This document shows, piece by piece, positions 28,821 through 42,765 of a stretch of DNA of 64,000 nt (position 1 is its first letter; every line of letters begins with the position of its first letter). Under the pieces are notes generated by a model, which worked only from the letters and a program-made list of their open reading frames with translations, made no database searches and had not been told where the DNA came from. A program made the position numbers and the translations under genes. Source of the stretch: Symbiodinium natans. Lineage: Eukaryota; Sar; Dinophyceae; Suessiales; Symbiodiniaceae. Location of the stretch: positions 626,879 to 690,878 of the forward strand of contig CAJNDS010001213.1 in NCBI GenBank assembly GCA_905221605.1, given 5' to 3'.

Positions 28821-31800
28821 TGGGGGTCAAAGGGGTGCCTTTAAGGACTCGTATTTGGACCTATTGATCAGATAATTCATATTTCCCCATCGATCTTATC
28901 TAGGAGTACTATTCAGAGGGTTTCAGGGCCAACCTAGGGAGCGTCGAGGATACAACCGTACACGGGAATGAAGCAACCAGGCTTTAGGGACATAACTTAC
29001 ATAACCATCATCATGTCCTCAGTGACACAAGAACATGACGCTTTGGATATGACAGGGGGGCGGGGGCATTTGGGAATTCTCATGAAGCGTTCCATGAACG
29101 TCGAGGCTGTTTGCGTTTAGTTTTGACTGTACAGAGCCTCGGTCTCCAACATGAGCATTTATGACGGGAGTTGAAACCTTTGAAGTTCAATCCTAAACCT
29201 TAGTCCCTCTCATCTTTGTTTGCAAAGTTGGGTTCAGGTACTCCTTGCAGGTTTTCCATGCTTCAAGCCTCTCAGCCCCCAAGACTAAACCCTGACTCCT
29301 GCCTTGTCCCCTGTCTGGCTCGGAGGCAAAGGCTGATGTGCCTTTCGTACCCCCGGCCTCTGCCCAGGACTGACTGGTCCTGAACTTTGTGGGTGTTGGA
29401 TTTAGATTTTCGGGCCCACATGATTAAGACCTTAAAACAAGAAAAACCTACATCAAGCCTGCATCCACGAAGCCCAGTCTTCCGGATGGTGTATGTATAC
29501 ACACACATGTTGTATATATTTGTTTATTCCCACAGAGCGATCAGCTTGGGGTTCCTCATTCTCAAAAGAGGTGGTCGGGAGCCGCGCTGGGCGCAGGGCG
29601 ATCCGGGAGTTGTTTGGGTGTCCCGGTCTCCCATTCCAAAGTAGTCTTTCCAGCGTCCCGGGTCTCGGCGTCCCGTTGTCCCGGCAGTTTCTGGTCCTTG
29701 TCAGCACGATATGGTGCCTGGCAGTGTTGCGTTCAGGTTCAGTATCTCCATGATGCACCGGTCAGAGTCCCAGCCATGCATTGCGCGGTATCCGGTGTCC
29801 CATTGTCCTTCTTGCAAGAGAAGAGACTTCAAGGGTACAGGGGGTTTTGGGAAGCTGCGATGTCCAGGAGCATGCTCTGTACTTGTGGGACAAGGAGACA
29901 ACCGACAAGAACCTGGAAGCAGCTGGCCTGTCCCCAAAGGGAATGAAGCTTGGGCATACAAGTGGGGTGCTTCTAAATTTGGGCTTCCCTCAGGTACTTT
30001 GAAGAGATGCCACTGGATTCGTGCTGGTGGCCTCAAGCGTCTAGTCTAGCCATTCTTCAAGTTGGTTCTCGCACAGTCCCCCTTCTAAACCTCAACTGAA
30101 TTCTCTTCCCCGCGCTGTTTCTCTGGAAGTTCCAAGCACTATGCCGAAGGCTGTATATATAACCTACAAGCCTTGCCCCCTTAAGGGTGTAGCATTGCCA
30201 ATATAGTCTTCCTGCGCAACAATGCATTTCCGGCAAGGACGGGCAGGCAGCTGATGAGAGACTTCACCGAGAAATGGGATGATCACAAGCAGGCTGTTTG
30301 AAGGTTTGTGAGTAGTTTTAGGGAGGGTTAAAACAACAAGTAGCCTCCAAAGAAGGCCCGTCATAGCTATGGATGCTAAGCCGGCTACAACTATGAACCT
30401 TGAAGTAGCCCCACCCTTCTGGGTTACAGTGTGAAGCCAGGGTCCTTGTTTCTCGACCAAGGCAGTGGGAGGTCTAATCTTCCTCAGCCACATGCAATGC
30501 CTAAGCTCTAAACCCTTGATCCGACCGTAAACCCTACAAAACCTGGGGCTAACCCGAGTTTCGTGGAACTGTGGGAACGCCCGATGCAGCAACAAGGCTA
30601 CCCTTTCCATCATTCGGCCACTGAGCAACAGGTCCAAGGCCCTCGGGCACCCCGACACGAAGCCATGCATTCGGGAAGGTCCACGGCAACGCAACCAGCT
30701 GTGCATGTTCCATGTGCCCCTCACACAGCCCTTCTAGAACCCCTTAAACACCCCACATCAAAGCTGTCTGTAAGGTGGCTCTCCTGAACTTGTCCTGAAT
30801 TTCTCGTCCTTGCATAGGAACTTGTTTTACAGTGAGTTCGTCTCGGAACCTAAGCGACCCCCTGACCTCGAGCAGGTTTCGGGTTTTCACAGAGGTTTTT
30901 TTGTTGCGCTTAGGGTGAAGAAAGCCCTCCCACTAACGAAAACAGAAAGTCCACAGACCGAAGCCAGTTCAAGGCGAGAGAAGTGGGCGCTGTTCTTTGC
31001 GTGTTGTGCTTCAAGCCACCTAAACCCTAGCATGCCCTGCACCTGTCAAGCCATCAAATTTGCTTTCCTTCATTGGGAGGTCGAGGATCTGTGTACGAGC
31101 GAGGCCGTAATGTTCATGAAGGCACATCTGGGGTTGACAGCTCCTTTTTCGGAAGTTTCGGTTTATACGGTTCACTAACCTTTTTGGCCTGATAAGGCCG
31201 TTTCGGGGCTTTGACTGGACCCCAAATTTGTGTCTTTTCGGGGGAGGTTAGCTAACGACATGAGCTGGGAGCAGGGCAACAGCGGATCCGCAACAGTGCT
31301 CACCTGGATTGCTCGTCCGAGCTCCCTTTGCGCTCCCAGGCAATGGCAGAGGTCTTCCCTGACGAGCTTGTCGCAGAGTGAGAATTGCGAGCCTCTCCGT
31401 ACCTCTTTGTTTCCTGCCTGCTGTCGGATTTATGTACATATTTATGTACATATATGCATAAGATTCAACAAGTTGTACGTATAGTAAAGTAGTAAATAGC
31501 ATATGTCTTCCTTAGTAATTATAGTCGCTGAATCTACGCACAACGCTCCCCTAAAGCCTGGACCCAATACCCCAACACAGTCAGTGTCTTCATCATCCTC
31601 ATCGTTTAGGATACTAGGTTGGCACTTGGGGACAATTCATATTTCCTCTATTGGTTCATATTCGTACATTTTTTTCAGACGCTTTCAGGGGCCAATCGCG
31701 GGTTCTGCAAATGGGCCCTTATTTTATGTCAAGCCCCACGTGCCACTTTGCCAGGGCATTCAGCAAGGCTTCGAAGGGTCGACCTCTCCGAGGGGCTGTT

Positions 31801-32683
31801 AGCCTAAGGGGCTGCTTGTTTTCCCGAGGTCGCGCCGGGATTCTCGGATGTTTCACCTGCTTTTGTCATTGGAAAACTCCAGGCAAGAGATCCGGGGCGA
31901 TCCGGGACGTGCTGTGAGGCAAACCCTAGGCCCTAAGCCTGATGGCAAGCAGCTCGCTTTCCGAAAGGTCCTGAGAGAGCGGGGCCCGGGGGGTTTGGGA
32001 GGAATTCTGAAACTCATACTTCGAATTCCATGGCTCCGAACTCTGACACCTTTGCGGGTCCCCGTCATGGGACGGCCACCTGAAAAAATAGAAACGGTTC
32101 AATCCTATCTTCTTCGTCAAGGTAAAATGCTTCTGTTCAATGCCTGATGGTAGTGTGTAAGCCTGAACACCCTAAGCCCCTAACCGCAAGACTAGAGGCA
32201 GAGGTGCCTCCGCGAACTTTCTGGACCGACGGACCTGGAGCCTAAACCCTTCCCTTCCACATGCTTCCGGGCCTGCTGCTTATTGTATGTTGCTTATGCT
32301 ACTGTAAAGACCGCCAAAAAGCAGTCAACAGGTTGTTTCTAGGAGGAAAAGCGCATGTGTTCACCCCACATCCTAAACACCTTATAAAGCTTAACCACCT
32401 GCCCCCCGGACTCATAAAGTATTGGCAACGTACAAATGCCCTGAAAGGGAAGTGGAGGCCACGCGTGTTATGGTCAAAGTTTCCGAACTCTCATCACTTG
32501 GCACGAGCATGCTTCCAAGAAGCAGACTGTTCGCACACGCCTGGCGGCAACCATGTGATCAGGAGAGGCAAAAAAGGTTCTACAGAGGTTTTGCAGCCTT
32601 TGTGGGATAGCCTGATAGGTTTACAGCTTACATCTAAACACCTAGATCTAAGTTTGGCAATGACTTCGATGACCATGACGAGG

Positions 32684-32685
<2 letters not shown>
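28821..32685. other. Gene-poor region
   Basis: Unique sequence with few telomere-like motifs. Several open frames of 70-190 residues exist on both strands (for example minus 30164-30724), but they have atypical composition, opposing open frames and no recognisable domain. A plus-strand segment near 31025-31135 (including CQAIKFAFLHWEVEDL) is protein-like and could be an exon, without further support. Confidence 0.5.
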
Positions 32686-32721
<36 letters not shown>

Positions 32722-32940
32722 GATGATGAAGATGATGGCTCGTGATGCTGAGGAGGAGAAGGAGGAGGAGGGGGAGGGATGGTGGTGGGGACAGCGATTC
32801 GGACAATGCACATCGTGATGATGGTGATGACGATTACGCCAGTTGACGACGATGGTAGCGGTGACGCTGACCATGGATCATGTTGCTACGCTTTGTCTTT
32901 GTTGTTGTTGATGATGATGATGATGATGCTGGTGGTGACA
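32686..32940. repeat. GAT trinucleotide repeats
   Basis: A run of GAT units at about 32688-32732, a GA-rich stretch, and a second short GAT run at 32910-32928. The apparent Asp- or Met-rich frames are by-products of the repeat. Confidence 0.9.
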
Positions 32941-35900
32941 GTGCCGGTACTAGTGCTGCTTGCAGCGATTGCGTTGTAGTCTGCAATGTTTTGAGGCCTC
33001 AGGTCAGACTGCCCTTGGCCGAGGCGAGCACAAAGTTGGCGAAGCCAACAACATCCTCGAGTCAGGGAGGCCTGCGTGCTGCCTCCTTCGGGGATGTTTC
33101 TTTTAGGGTTTAGGTGGAACCGGCCTCGTTGACTTGGCGCTTAGGATGTCAAGGCCGCGCAGGTTAGGCTTTTCATGTATCGGGTTTGTAGGGCTTTCAG
33201 GATTTAGGCTTGTCTTCTCCTATGTAAATTACAGGCCGAGCACAACCGGGTGAGCACCTCCAAAGTCTGATGCAAAAAGGGTCTACGGTCTAGAGCCTGT
33301 TTACGACATAAGGTTGAGGGTTCTAGGTAGGGGTTCTTTTGTGACTGTCCGCTCCAGTTACATCTAAATGTTGGTTCATGTGTACGTGCCAGACATGTCT
33401 GGAACAGGTCCCGGACTCGGGTGTTGATAAGTTTCGGGCTGAGCTGTTAAGGTCTCGGGTGGATGACAGATGCTGAGCTGACGAGACATCAGGTAGGATC
33501 TTCATTATGAACTGGTGCCCAAAAAGAACCCCACAAAACACCCACCAAGTCTGAACATGAACCCCCATTCACGCAGAGTTCAGAGTTTAGGGCTTTGTGT
33601 TTAGGGCATAGACCTTCGTAGCCTTGGCCCAACCTGGCTTTGTTGGGCCTTTGTGTTCCTTAGGCTCTATAGGCTATAGGCTGTCGGGCAATTAAAGCTC
33701 ATGGCTACAGGCTACAGTTAGGGGTTACGGCTCATAAGGGAAGACGCAGGTGAGGATGTAAGGCGGCATCGAATTGGTATTTGGTCAAGAAAGATCAAAG
33801 GTCTAGAGAGTAAGGCGGAAGCGAGGGGTCCAGTTTAGGGGTGCTGAGAAGGCACCTGTTTCAGAAACATCCCAGAAGTCACACAAAAACTTGACAACAC
33901 CCTCAGCCCCAACCAAGCCCTGTAACGCCTATATGACCTAAACTCTCAACCCCGCCATATGTAAACTCTATCAGACTTAGCAAGTACGGTGTAGATGGGC
34001 ATGTATGGGGGGGAGTAATTGCCTCAAGCTCAAACCCCATAAGCCCAAACCATCTACTTTCTCAAACCAAGCTCCGGAGCCGAAAGCCTTACCCCCTCGA
34101 AGCATGGCCTTGCCAAAGAAGGCCAGTGGTGGACAGCCGGGAGATGCGGCCACTCCGTCGCAATCTAGGGTTTTTGGGGGTTCAGGGTTTAGGGCCCCCT
34201 GTGCTGTACGACATCGGTTGAAATGTTTGTAGCCCAACCTGAGAATACAAGCCTACTTTTTGGGCCCTTTAGTGTAGGGCTTGTCTTGAGAGGATAGGGA
34301 TGACGATAGGTGAGTAACTCCCCGTCCGCATCAAGCTCCCGATCGGAGTCAGACTTTGAACCCTAACCCCTGCATGCTGGGGGTTACAGGCTTCTAGAAT
34401 CGGCAGTTGCGGTAAACAAAGCCATCCTCACTATCATTAGCGACCGTTGCAAGGAAGGTACAGGCCGAATTGGGCTTAGGCCTTAAGGCTCGACTTCGTT
34501 TTGGACCAACGGCTTTTTGTCAGACCCGCAACCCTAAACTGTAAACCCTGACCAAGCACTGCACCCTTTAGGAGCAAAGGTTTGTATCGCTGTTGGGTTC
34601 AGGGACTGAGTCTTTAGTAGGGCCTTCGGGTTTATGGGCAACTTATGGGTTAGAGTTATGTGTTCATTGCTTTTTTGGTTGGACTGCGGAAGCCCCGAAA
34701 CGAGAACGACGCCCTCATCCAACAGCTGTAGTGGAGGTTTGGGGGCACCACTGATCTCACGAACTCTTGGTTGCGCATTGCAACCTGACCTGCGGCTTTA
34801 CAGTATGAACCTCTATGCCAATGATAGTCCACACCAATGATGTGCACGTCAAGGTTCTTCCTACCCTGGGCTTTCGATCAGCCCACCTGCTCCATACTTC
34901 ATGAAACCACCCTTGAAACCCGTCGTGACATTCTCTACCACAACAGATCCGCATCCTTGCTCTCATACTCCCGCGTAGGGTTTAAGGGACAGAACAACTC
35001 GAAACCCTATATAGACCCGAACAGCAAAACCAAATCTTCTTGCTGGGCCTGTGAGCCGTTGGGGCCAATAGGGCCTCATAGGGGGCCCACTTCGGGTTTA
35101 GGAACCTCAAGGATGGCCATGCCAAGGCAAGTCGTGGACGCGGACTCCAACTCTTGGGCTGCCAAGCAAACCTTCGATTCGCGGGAAAAGTCGGGAGCAC
35201 GACATGCCGGGAGCTGAGAGGGCCTTACATAGGCCTGGCACTTTCTGTTCTGCCCAACCCAGTAAACTCTCCTTCAACACCCCAAAAACCTCTCTAACCC
35301 TAAACCCTCAGCCCCTAGACACTGGACCTGCTGAAAGGAATATAGTCTACACTAGAGTCAATCCCTATGTTGGGCGCAGGTTTGGACAAGGTCCCTTGAA
35401 GACAGAACGCGCCTTCTTTCAGAACAAGACATCTATATATCTTCAGGAATCCTCAAACTGTACAGCTTAAAGCAGAAACCCTAAACCATGTTCTTAGGGG
35501 CCTGGGCTCCCAGGAAGGGCTTCGGTCTTCGTTGAAGTTCTGAGAAATATTTCTGGAGCCAGGTCAAAACTCAACCCTAGGGTTCAGGGGTTTAGAGTTT
35601 AGAGTTGAGGAGTTTAGAGCTCTATGGGCTTTGGGAGTGTTGGGTTTTGGGCTTCGGCAAGCCTTTGAACCCTGTGTATGGGCCCTCAGCCCTGGTGGGC
35701 CAGGGCGGCAATTTGTGTAGTTTGACGCACTTGGACCAGGTCCTGGGGTTAGGGAGAACCAGGAACAACTTCACAACCCTCTCAACACCCTGAAGCTTCT
35801 CTGTAAATTTCCTCAAGCGCCACCCTTTTCCCAGCATTGTCAGTGGTACCTTTGTTTTTTTTTTTTTGTTTTGTTGAGGTGCGGTCTTAGGTGTTCTTAC

Positions 35901-37554
35901 TCCTATTTATTCACAACGAGACATTTGTTGTTCTCTCAGGTCGTAGTTCACTTGCTGTGCTTCTACTGCTTAGCCCCATTGCCCATGAGCGCTCAAATTC
36001 GATCGTTACACCCGAACTTCCAATTCCCTCACGGTCTTCGGACTTATGAGGTTTAGGGCAAGTTTAGGGTTTCACTGTCCATGAGGTTATCAGATAATGT
36101 CCTTCGCCATTGTGCGCGAGAATCTTTGCATCGTCTGAGCCTGTGGACCGAGCAGCGTCTTCAAGGGATCTCTGCTGCTTTACTGCTGCTTTGCATCCAT
36201 TCCATAGCAAGGTCATGACGATATCACGAACACAACTGCAGACCCTGACCCCTTAATTAGGGTGTTTTAGGAGACCCGTGCACATTGCCAACCGTCTGAA
36301 TGTTCAACGCCAAGGGTCAAGAAGGCTTGTGTTCTTTAAAGAGGGTTTTTGCAACGTACGTGCCTTTGCACAGGGTAAGTGTACAGGCTACTCTTGACAA
36401 GCCCTGGATTGCAAGCCCCAAACCTTCAAACCCTAAAGGACCATGTGCCTCAATACTATATACGTGTGGCCCAACGTCACTGCTTAGGAACTGCTTCAAA
36501 GCCCGAATGTCCCATTCGTCGGTACGCAGACTCTTCCGGAAGGCCCAAAGCCCCAAAGCTTAAAAAGCGCCCTACAGGTTCCCATGCCGTAACCTAGTGA
36601 CCTCAAAACCTGAAAAAGCTCCTGCAGATCTTAAACTTCCTAAACCTGAGGCGCTCTCAAGCCTAAGCCTGAAATCTGGCCCAAGTTGCCACGAAACCCA
36701 TCTTCCAAGCCTCAATTAAAGAAAAAAACAGAAGCCCTGTAAGAGCTCGCTGCCTCGTCTTTCGGGCACCGCGCCGCGTAGCCTTTCCAGGATCGCTTGG
36801 TCCTTACATGGGCTGGGCCCTGCACAAAAGACAGAAAAGCTGTTTCGGGTTTAGGATTTTTGTTGAATCCCGGGTTGCCGCTCTCGCTCGCAAAGCTTCC
36901 CACCTTCTTTTGGTCTTTGATTCCGGGCTTACTCCATTGGAGGAAATTCTGGAGGATCCTATGGCTACTCTCTGGGTGTTTGGGGTTAGGGTTTTCTGCC
37001 TTATAGGTGCGGCCTTCGGGGGTTCAGACTTGGTATTGTCTGTAATGGTGCTGGCTTTCTTTGCCCAACGGGCGACCTTTCGAATTGCAAAGTTGGGTTC
37101 GGGGACGAGGCTCGTTAGGAAGCCCAGCAGTACTAGCAGACTCTTCAAACCCCAAGCCCAAAAAGCGCTCGCACCTAATCCGGACCTCAGCTCCAACTCT
37201 GACATGGTGGCATGTTGTTGCCCGAACGGGTGCTGAAGTCTCGATACCCAATTGAATCCGAACACACCTCCATACACAACCTTATAAACCCGAAACGAAC
37301 CCGAACCCAAGACCCTGAAACCCTTATGCCCTAAAGCACTAAGCCTTTAACTCCTTCAGCTAAAAGCCCAAACCCTTAAACCCACAAGCCCGCGGCATAA
37401 GCCGCCCCGCCCCCCCCCCCCCCCCCCAAATCGTAAGGGCCAAGCCACCTGAAACCCTGAAGCCTCAGTCCTGAATCCGAACACCTTCCACCTTGCAACC
37501 TACAACCCTCAACTCAAGTCCCTATAAGCCTAGGGCCTATAAGCCATAAAACCC

Positions 37555-37627
37555 ATGGCCATCCGTGCAAATGCGCGACGCTTGCTCTCGGAGTTCAAGG
37601 CCAGCCATGCCTTCCCTTGGCTCAAAG
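37555..37627 (+). CDS. Exon-like segment with possible start codon
   Basis: ATG at 37555 opens a frame beginning MAIRANARRLLSEFKASHAF, which meets a GT donor after 37627 (CTCAAAG/GTTCTT). The composition is that of a basic amphipathic helix. It could be a first exon or a mitochondrial-type presequence. A TM-like plus-strand exon lies 1.2 kb downstream. No family recognised. Confidence 0.3.
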
Positions 37628-38845
37628 GTTCTTAAGGTTTGCTTTCTTTTTTTTTTTTGGGGGGGGGGGAGTGTCATCTTATATAGAAAAGTTTTCTAGG
37701 CAGGTACCCCAAAAAAGCCTGATGTCCCTAAGCTGTGCGCCAGCTAACAGACGACTGATTTTTTAAGCCTCGGCTGTGCTGCAGCGACATGAGTAGCGAA
37801 TGCACCAGGAGGCGCCTTCAGAGAACTCTAGACTCTATGTGTATACTCTTTAGAAGGTGCAGGAATTGATTGGGTAGATTTCGGTTTCTAAGGATATATG
37901 GTTACAGCAACCCTAGACCACAAACCGGTGACCTGCGTTCGGCACACTGGCAGAGCTTGGTTCGGGATCTCCGCAACGCAGGCACAAGGCAAACAGATCT
38001 CATCTCACAGCCAGCATTTGAAAAGTCTAGGTTTATCGGTTTATGCGCCGCGCTTCGGCCTACTGTATGAGTCGTACACAAGATGCTTCAGCATCACTCA
38101 ACAGTAGAACGCCTGCAAATGGAGCCCAAGACGGAATGCCCAGCTCGACTTAATGATATGAGTTTGGATCCTTTGTAGGTCGGTTGGAGGGTTTACCCAG
38201 ACCCTCGGCATCAACTTTCTGTACTTTCTAATTCTTTTGCCAGCCATAAACATAAGGTACCCAAAACGGAAGTGCAATGGTTGTTTGGTAAAACGCTGTT
38301 GTAGGCTCTTATATAGGTAGGTCAATTTTGGTATAGACGAAGGGGACAGTGATGTGGACGAACATCTAGACATGTATATGTACACATGCACATGTGTGTC
38401 AGCATCAATATTGCACCATCAAGCCAATCCTGTTAATCCCTAGCCAAGCATCCTGCGCAAAGCCATGTCAGAGCGTGGCATTAGAGCTTGGGTAGGCTTG
38501 GGGGAGCCATTTTAACCTCGGGATTCGCTTGGCAAGCGATTTGTGTTGGAGTATTTGTTGTGGGGGTACGATCTCTGAACCCGTAAACAGGAATTGACAT
38601 CCTAGGTAGGATTCAGGGTTTAGGGCAGCTTACCATCCTGTTACAATCCCAGAGTGAAGGCCCTGGCACTGCAATCTCATCCCAACCGCTTTTCATACAT
38701 CCTGATGCCGCTAAAAACTTGGAACCTGACATGTTAGTTCCATTCAGTCGGCAGATAAGCAAGTTTAGGGTTGGGGCTTGCATCCCAAGAACGTCTTAAA
38801 CCCTGAACCCTAAATCTTGCATCTAAACTGGTTTCGGCTTGTCAG

Positions 38846-38905
38846 GTGGAAGGTGCTGGCTATGCTGCCTTTGGCGCTTCTTTGGGCCTCATCTTCGGGG
38901 CGTGG
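38846..38905 (+). CDS. Exon-like segment encoding a transmembrane helix
   Basis: Bounded by GGCTTGTCAG and GTGCGA, a 60-base open segment encodes VEGAGYAAFGASLGLIFGAW, a typical glycine-rich membrane helix. It may belong with the exon-like segment at 37555. Isolated evidence only. Confidence 0.3.
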
Positions 38906-41417
38906 GTGCGACTTCATGGCTTTGCTCATCGTTCGCTTGCTCTGAGCCCTAAAACCCTAACCTCTCAGGAAGCCCTATAAGCCCTTGGAAGCACTGAGCC
39001 CCCAGAAGCCCTAAGCCCTCAGTTCTAAACCCACATACACCCGCCTTGCGCGGAATGGGCTTTCTGAGAGAGCAGGGCTAGTGAGGAAGAGATACTGGTT
39101 GAGGGCTCACGTCGGGTTTTTGGAGTTTAGGGTTTGTTGGCTTCTGACGGTAGGGCTCATTCGGGTGCTTAGCTGGGTTCACCAAGAGCTCGTCTTAAAG
39201 ACTTTCTTTGGATGATAAGATGCTGTCAGCTGTGTTCTTTCAATCCAACATTCCTCAAGCCCCAAATCCTTAGTGTCCCTGAATAGTACTCCTGAAGCCC
39301 TAGACAAAACCCTGATTAGCTTTCTGATCCCACAGAATCTAAAGGAGCTAAACTCTTCGCATCCCTTAATCATGTTCATGCCCTCAACCCTGTATATCCC
39401 TAAATAACCTCCAAACCCCAAACCCAATGCCCTAAGACCGATTCCCTCGAGTCAAGCAAAGCGGGCCCCGTGCCTGTGAAATGCGCTAGTTGTTTTTGTG
39501 TTCTTTGTTTAACCTAGCTTAGTCTAAGAAGACCCCGAAAGCATCACAGCCCTTAAAACTCTAGAAGCACAAGAACACTTAAAACCCTCCAGCTCCTCAA
39601 GCCCCAAACCATAAATGCGCATTTAAACAACCTAAACAAGACTACTTTCAACACCGAGCAAACAACCCTAAACCCTAACAACAGCTCAAGTCCAAAACGT
39701 GAAACCAGCCTAAAGCTTTGGCCTGAAGGATGGCCCGGGCAAAGCAGACGAGCGACCAAAGTCTCTGGTCGGCGAGGTGCTGGGGTGTACGGTTTTTAAA
39801 GTTTGGGGCTTGGGGGCTCCCTCCAACAGTTTAACAGCTCTAAGCCCCACAGATCCCAAACCGCCTACTAAGCCTAACCTCAGCAGGCCAGTTTCTAGAT
39901 AGGTGAGTCGTACTTGGGGCCGTCCTCATACCTTAAACCCATCTAAGTATATATAGGCCCTACAAGGCCCTAAGAACCCTCAGTCTTGAAACCTTAAGCC
40001 AGAATCCCTATGCCTATCCTTGCGCTAGGCGGGGGAGCGGCCTTCGGTCGCAGCCGTGCGTGAGATGGCGATGCGTCATCCCAGAGAGCTGGGGGCTACT
40101 TGGCGCTGAAAGCTCTAGGGCTTTTAGGGTTTTTGATTGTTGCTTCTTGCTTTAGGGTGTTTAAGGATTCTTGGGTTTGGGTTTTGGGTTCTATATAAGT
40201 TCCAGAGCTTCGGGCCGAGTGCTACCCCAGAATCCGCATGGACCCAATAACCTCAAGTCCTTCAAGACCTTACTGACATACATCCTAAACCGCCTAGGCG
40301 GCCATCAGCCGCCAGTCCTAAATAAAACCCCAAAACCCAAAAGCCCAGCGGAAGTCCATGTGGAGCTGTGTGGACTTGGAAACGTTCGTGGACGGATGGA
40401 TGGATGGATGGGGTCGACCATCCGGGATCTGTGGCCTGCGAATACCGTCCCTCTCGTCAAGGCACCGTTATAATTGGCCATCTCAAGAATGCAGCCACGA
40501 ACTCCCAAGTACCCGCGCAGACGCCAAAGCACACAGCACCCTTCAGGCCCAAGCCGCACAACTACCGGCAGGGACCCAGGATGAGTGCACCAACCATTAT
40601 CGGCTGCAAGGATTCGCCAACATGTCAACACTGTGCAAGCGGGCGGAAACGTTCGTCCATGGAGATGCTTCTGGTGGTCTAGCAGGGGCCTTGATGCTAG
40701 TCTCATGCCAGTACACGCCAAACAATCGCGTCGCATCGGGCGTTGGCGATCCAGGGCTTTAGGTAGGATTATATAGGGTTTGGGGCTTGAGGTTTAGCGA
40801 GTTTGGAGTTGATTTAGTAGGGTTTGGGCTCATTATGAGATTGTAGGAATCTCGGGGTCCTGGGCTCATTGTTTCAGATGTGGTGCTTCGGTGCGTGTGC
40901 TTTCGAGCACTGTCGTCCTGGCCTGGCATGAAATTTACGCCACACACAAAGCACCGACCTTCGAAGATGCTCCTGACCGTTTAGACTTGCAAACGATATC
41001 ATTTTTCAGTAAATTCGGTGGTCGCGCGCTTGCAAGACTCCCGCCATGCAGAGGCACTGCAGCTATGCACGTGCTGTCACATAAGGTCAGGGGACTTGCG
41101 CTCAGGGACGCTGAAGGTGTGAGCAACCTATAGTTTAAATCCACAATCTTTAAGCAAACTGCGCCTCAACGTTGTTAGGTCCTTCGTCAGCTTCTGCTCA
41201 CCACACCTGCCATTTTCCTCGGGCTCCGCCTTGGCAAGCGTGGCCGGGAAATAGGCCGCTGGACGGAGTCAGGGTGCTGGGGTCCTCCAGGATGCACGGC
41301 TTTTCCGTTTGCAGTTTGGCCGAGGGGTTTGAGGACCTAAGTCTTTGGGTTTGAGATGCGAGGTTGAGGACTGAGGCTGCCCGCCCTGAAGCGAGAATGA
41401 ATCTGACTACTGTACAA

Positions 41418-41609
41418 TGACAGACACAGAGAGAGAGAGAGAGAGAGAGACGCACACACACACACACACACCCACCCACCCACCCACCCACCCACCCACC
41501 CACCCACCCACCCACCCACGCAGAGAGAGAGAGAGAGAGAGAGATACAAAAAGAGAGGCACACAGACACAGACACATAGACACACAGACACACACAGAGA
41601 CACACGCAC

Positions 41610-41669
<60 letters not shown>

Positions 41670-41800
41670 ACGCACACCCTCACACAGACACACAGACAGA
41701 CGGACAGCCAGACAGACAGAAAGACAGACAGACAGACAGACACACACACACACATACATACATATATATATACACATATATAATGTATATAATGCAAGAT
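41418..41800. repeat. Complex microsatellite block: GA, CA, CCCA and GACA runs
   Basis: Successive pure runs: GA at 41427-41450, CA, CCCA at about 41470-41518, GA again, long CA runs to 41690, GACA at 41694-41740, then CATA/TA. The plus strand carries only the CA/GA sense, with no GT-sense runs, which gives long artificial frames on both strands. Confidence 0.95.
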
Positions 41801-42040
41801 TTATATTAGTTTACATTCCATTATATTTTTTTATATTACATTATATTATATTATATTATATTATATTACATTATATTATATTATATTGTGTTATATTATA
41901 TTATACTATACTATATTATATTATACTTTATTATATTATATTATATGATATATACTGTATATTATATATACACATATAATATAAATATCTATATATATAT
42001 ATGTATATGTATATATATATATACATACACAACTGTTATT
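41801..42040. repeat. AT-rich TATTA/TATA block
   Basis: About 150 bp of TTATA pentamer-like repeats followed by (TA)n near 41945-42030. It melts easily and sits between the CA-rich and CG-rich blocks. Confidence 0.9.
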
Positions 42041-42765
42041 ACCGGCACGCATGCGCATGCGCGCGTGCGCATGCGCGCGCCGCGCGCACACGTGCACAAC
42101 CTCTCGCACGCACGTGCACGCACGCACGCACGTTCACACACGCACACGCACGCACAGGCGCAGACAGGCGCACAGGCGCACAGGCGCACAGGTGCACAGG
42201 CACACAGGCACACAGGCGCACAGTCGCACTTGCCCGCACCCGCGCACGCGCACACGCGCACACGCACGCACACGCGCACTCGCACTCGCACGCGCACGCG
42301 CCGGCGCTCGCCCGCGCCCACGCGCGCCCACACACACACACACACACACATGCACACACACACACACATGACACACACACACACAGACACACACACACAC
42401 CAAACGCACGCACGCACGCACGCACACGCACACGCACACGCACACGCACACGCACACGCACGCACACGCACACGCACACGCACACGCACACGCACCGCAC
42501 ACGCACGCCCACGCCCACGCCCACGCCACGCCCACGCCCCACGCCCACGCCCACGCCCACGCCCACGCCCACGCCCACGCCCACGCCCACGCCACGCCCA
42601 CGCCCGCCCACGCCCACGCCGCCCACGCCCCGCGCCCACGCCGCGCCACGCACGCCCGCACGCCCGCACGCCCGCGCGCGCGCGCGCGCGCGCGTGTGCA
42701 CGTGCAACGACTCGCACATACTCGCACACGCAAGCACACGCGCACCCGCATGCAAGCGCCCCGGT
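42041..42765. repeat. CG-rich alternating purine-pyrimidine block
   Basis: Begins with near-palindromic GCGCATGC runs (42045-42085), then CACG, a decamer-like ACAGGCGCAC series (42160-42230), CA runs, CACACG, CCCACG hexamers (about 42505-42640) and a (CG)n run near 42675-42693. Such sequence favours left-handed DNA. The long Arg/His/Thr- or Ala/Cys/Val-rich frames are artefacts. Confidence 0.95.

Larger units (their letters stand above)
32941..41417. other. Gene-poor region with homopolymer tracts
   Basis: Unique sequence with scattered single CCCTAAA-like motifs. C- or G-rich homopolymers lie at 37406-37428 and 37647-37669 (T run then G run). Apart from two plus-strand exon-like segments listed separately, no gene can be supported. 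The opposing open frames at 36804-37310 are not convincing on either strand. Confidence 0.5.

Noticed and set aside
30164-30724. 186-residue minus-strand ORF
   Set aside because: Composition is unlike other genes here, no motif is recognisable, and no upstream or downstream exon supports it.
36804-37310. Overlapping ORFs on both strands (168 and 142 residues)
   Set aside because: The two strands compete and neither shows a domain; parts could be exons, but this cannot be decided from the sequence.
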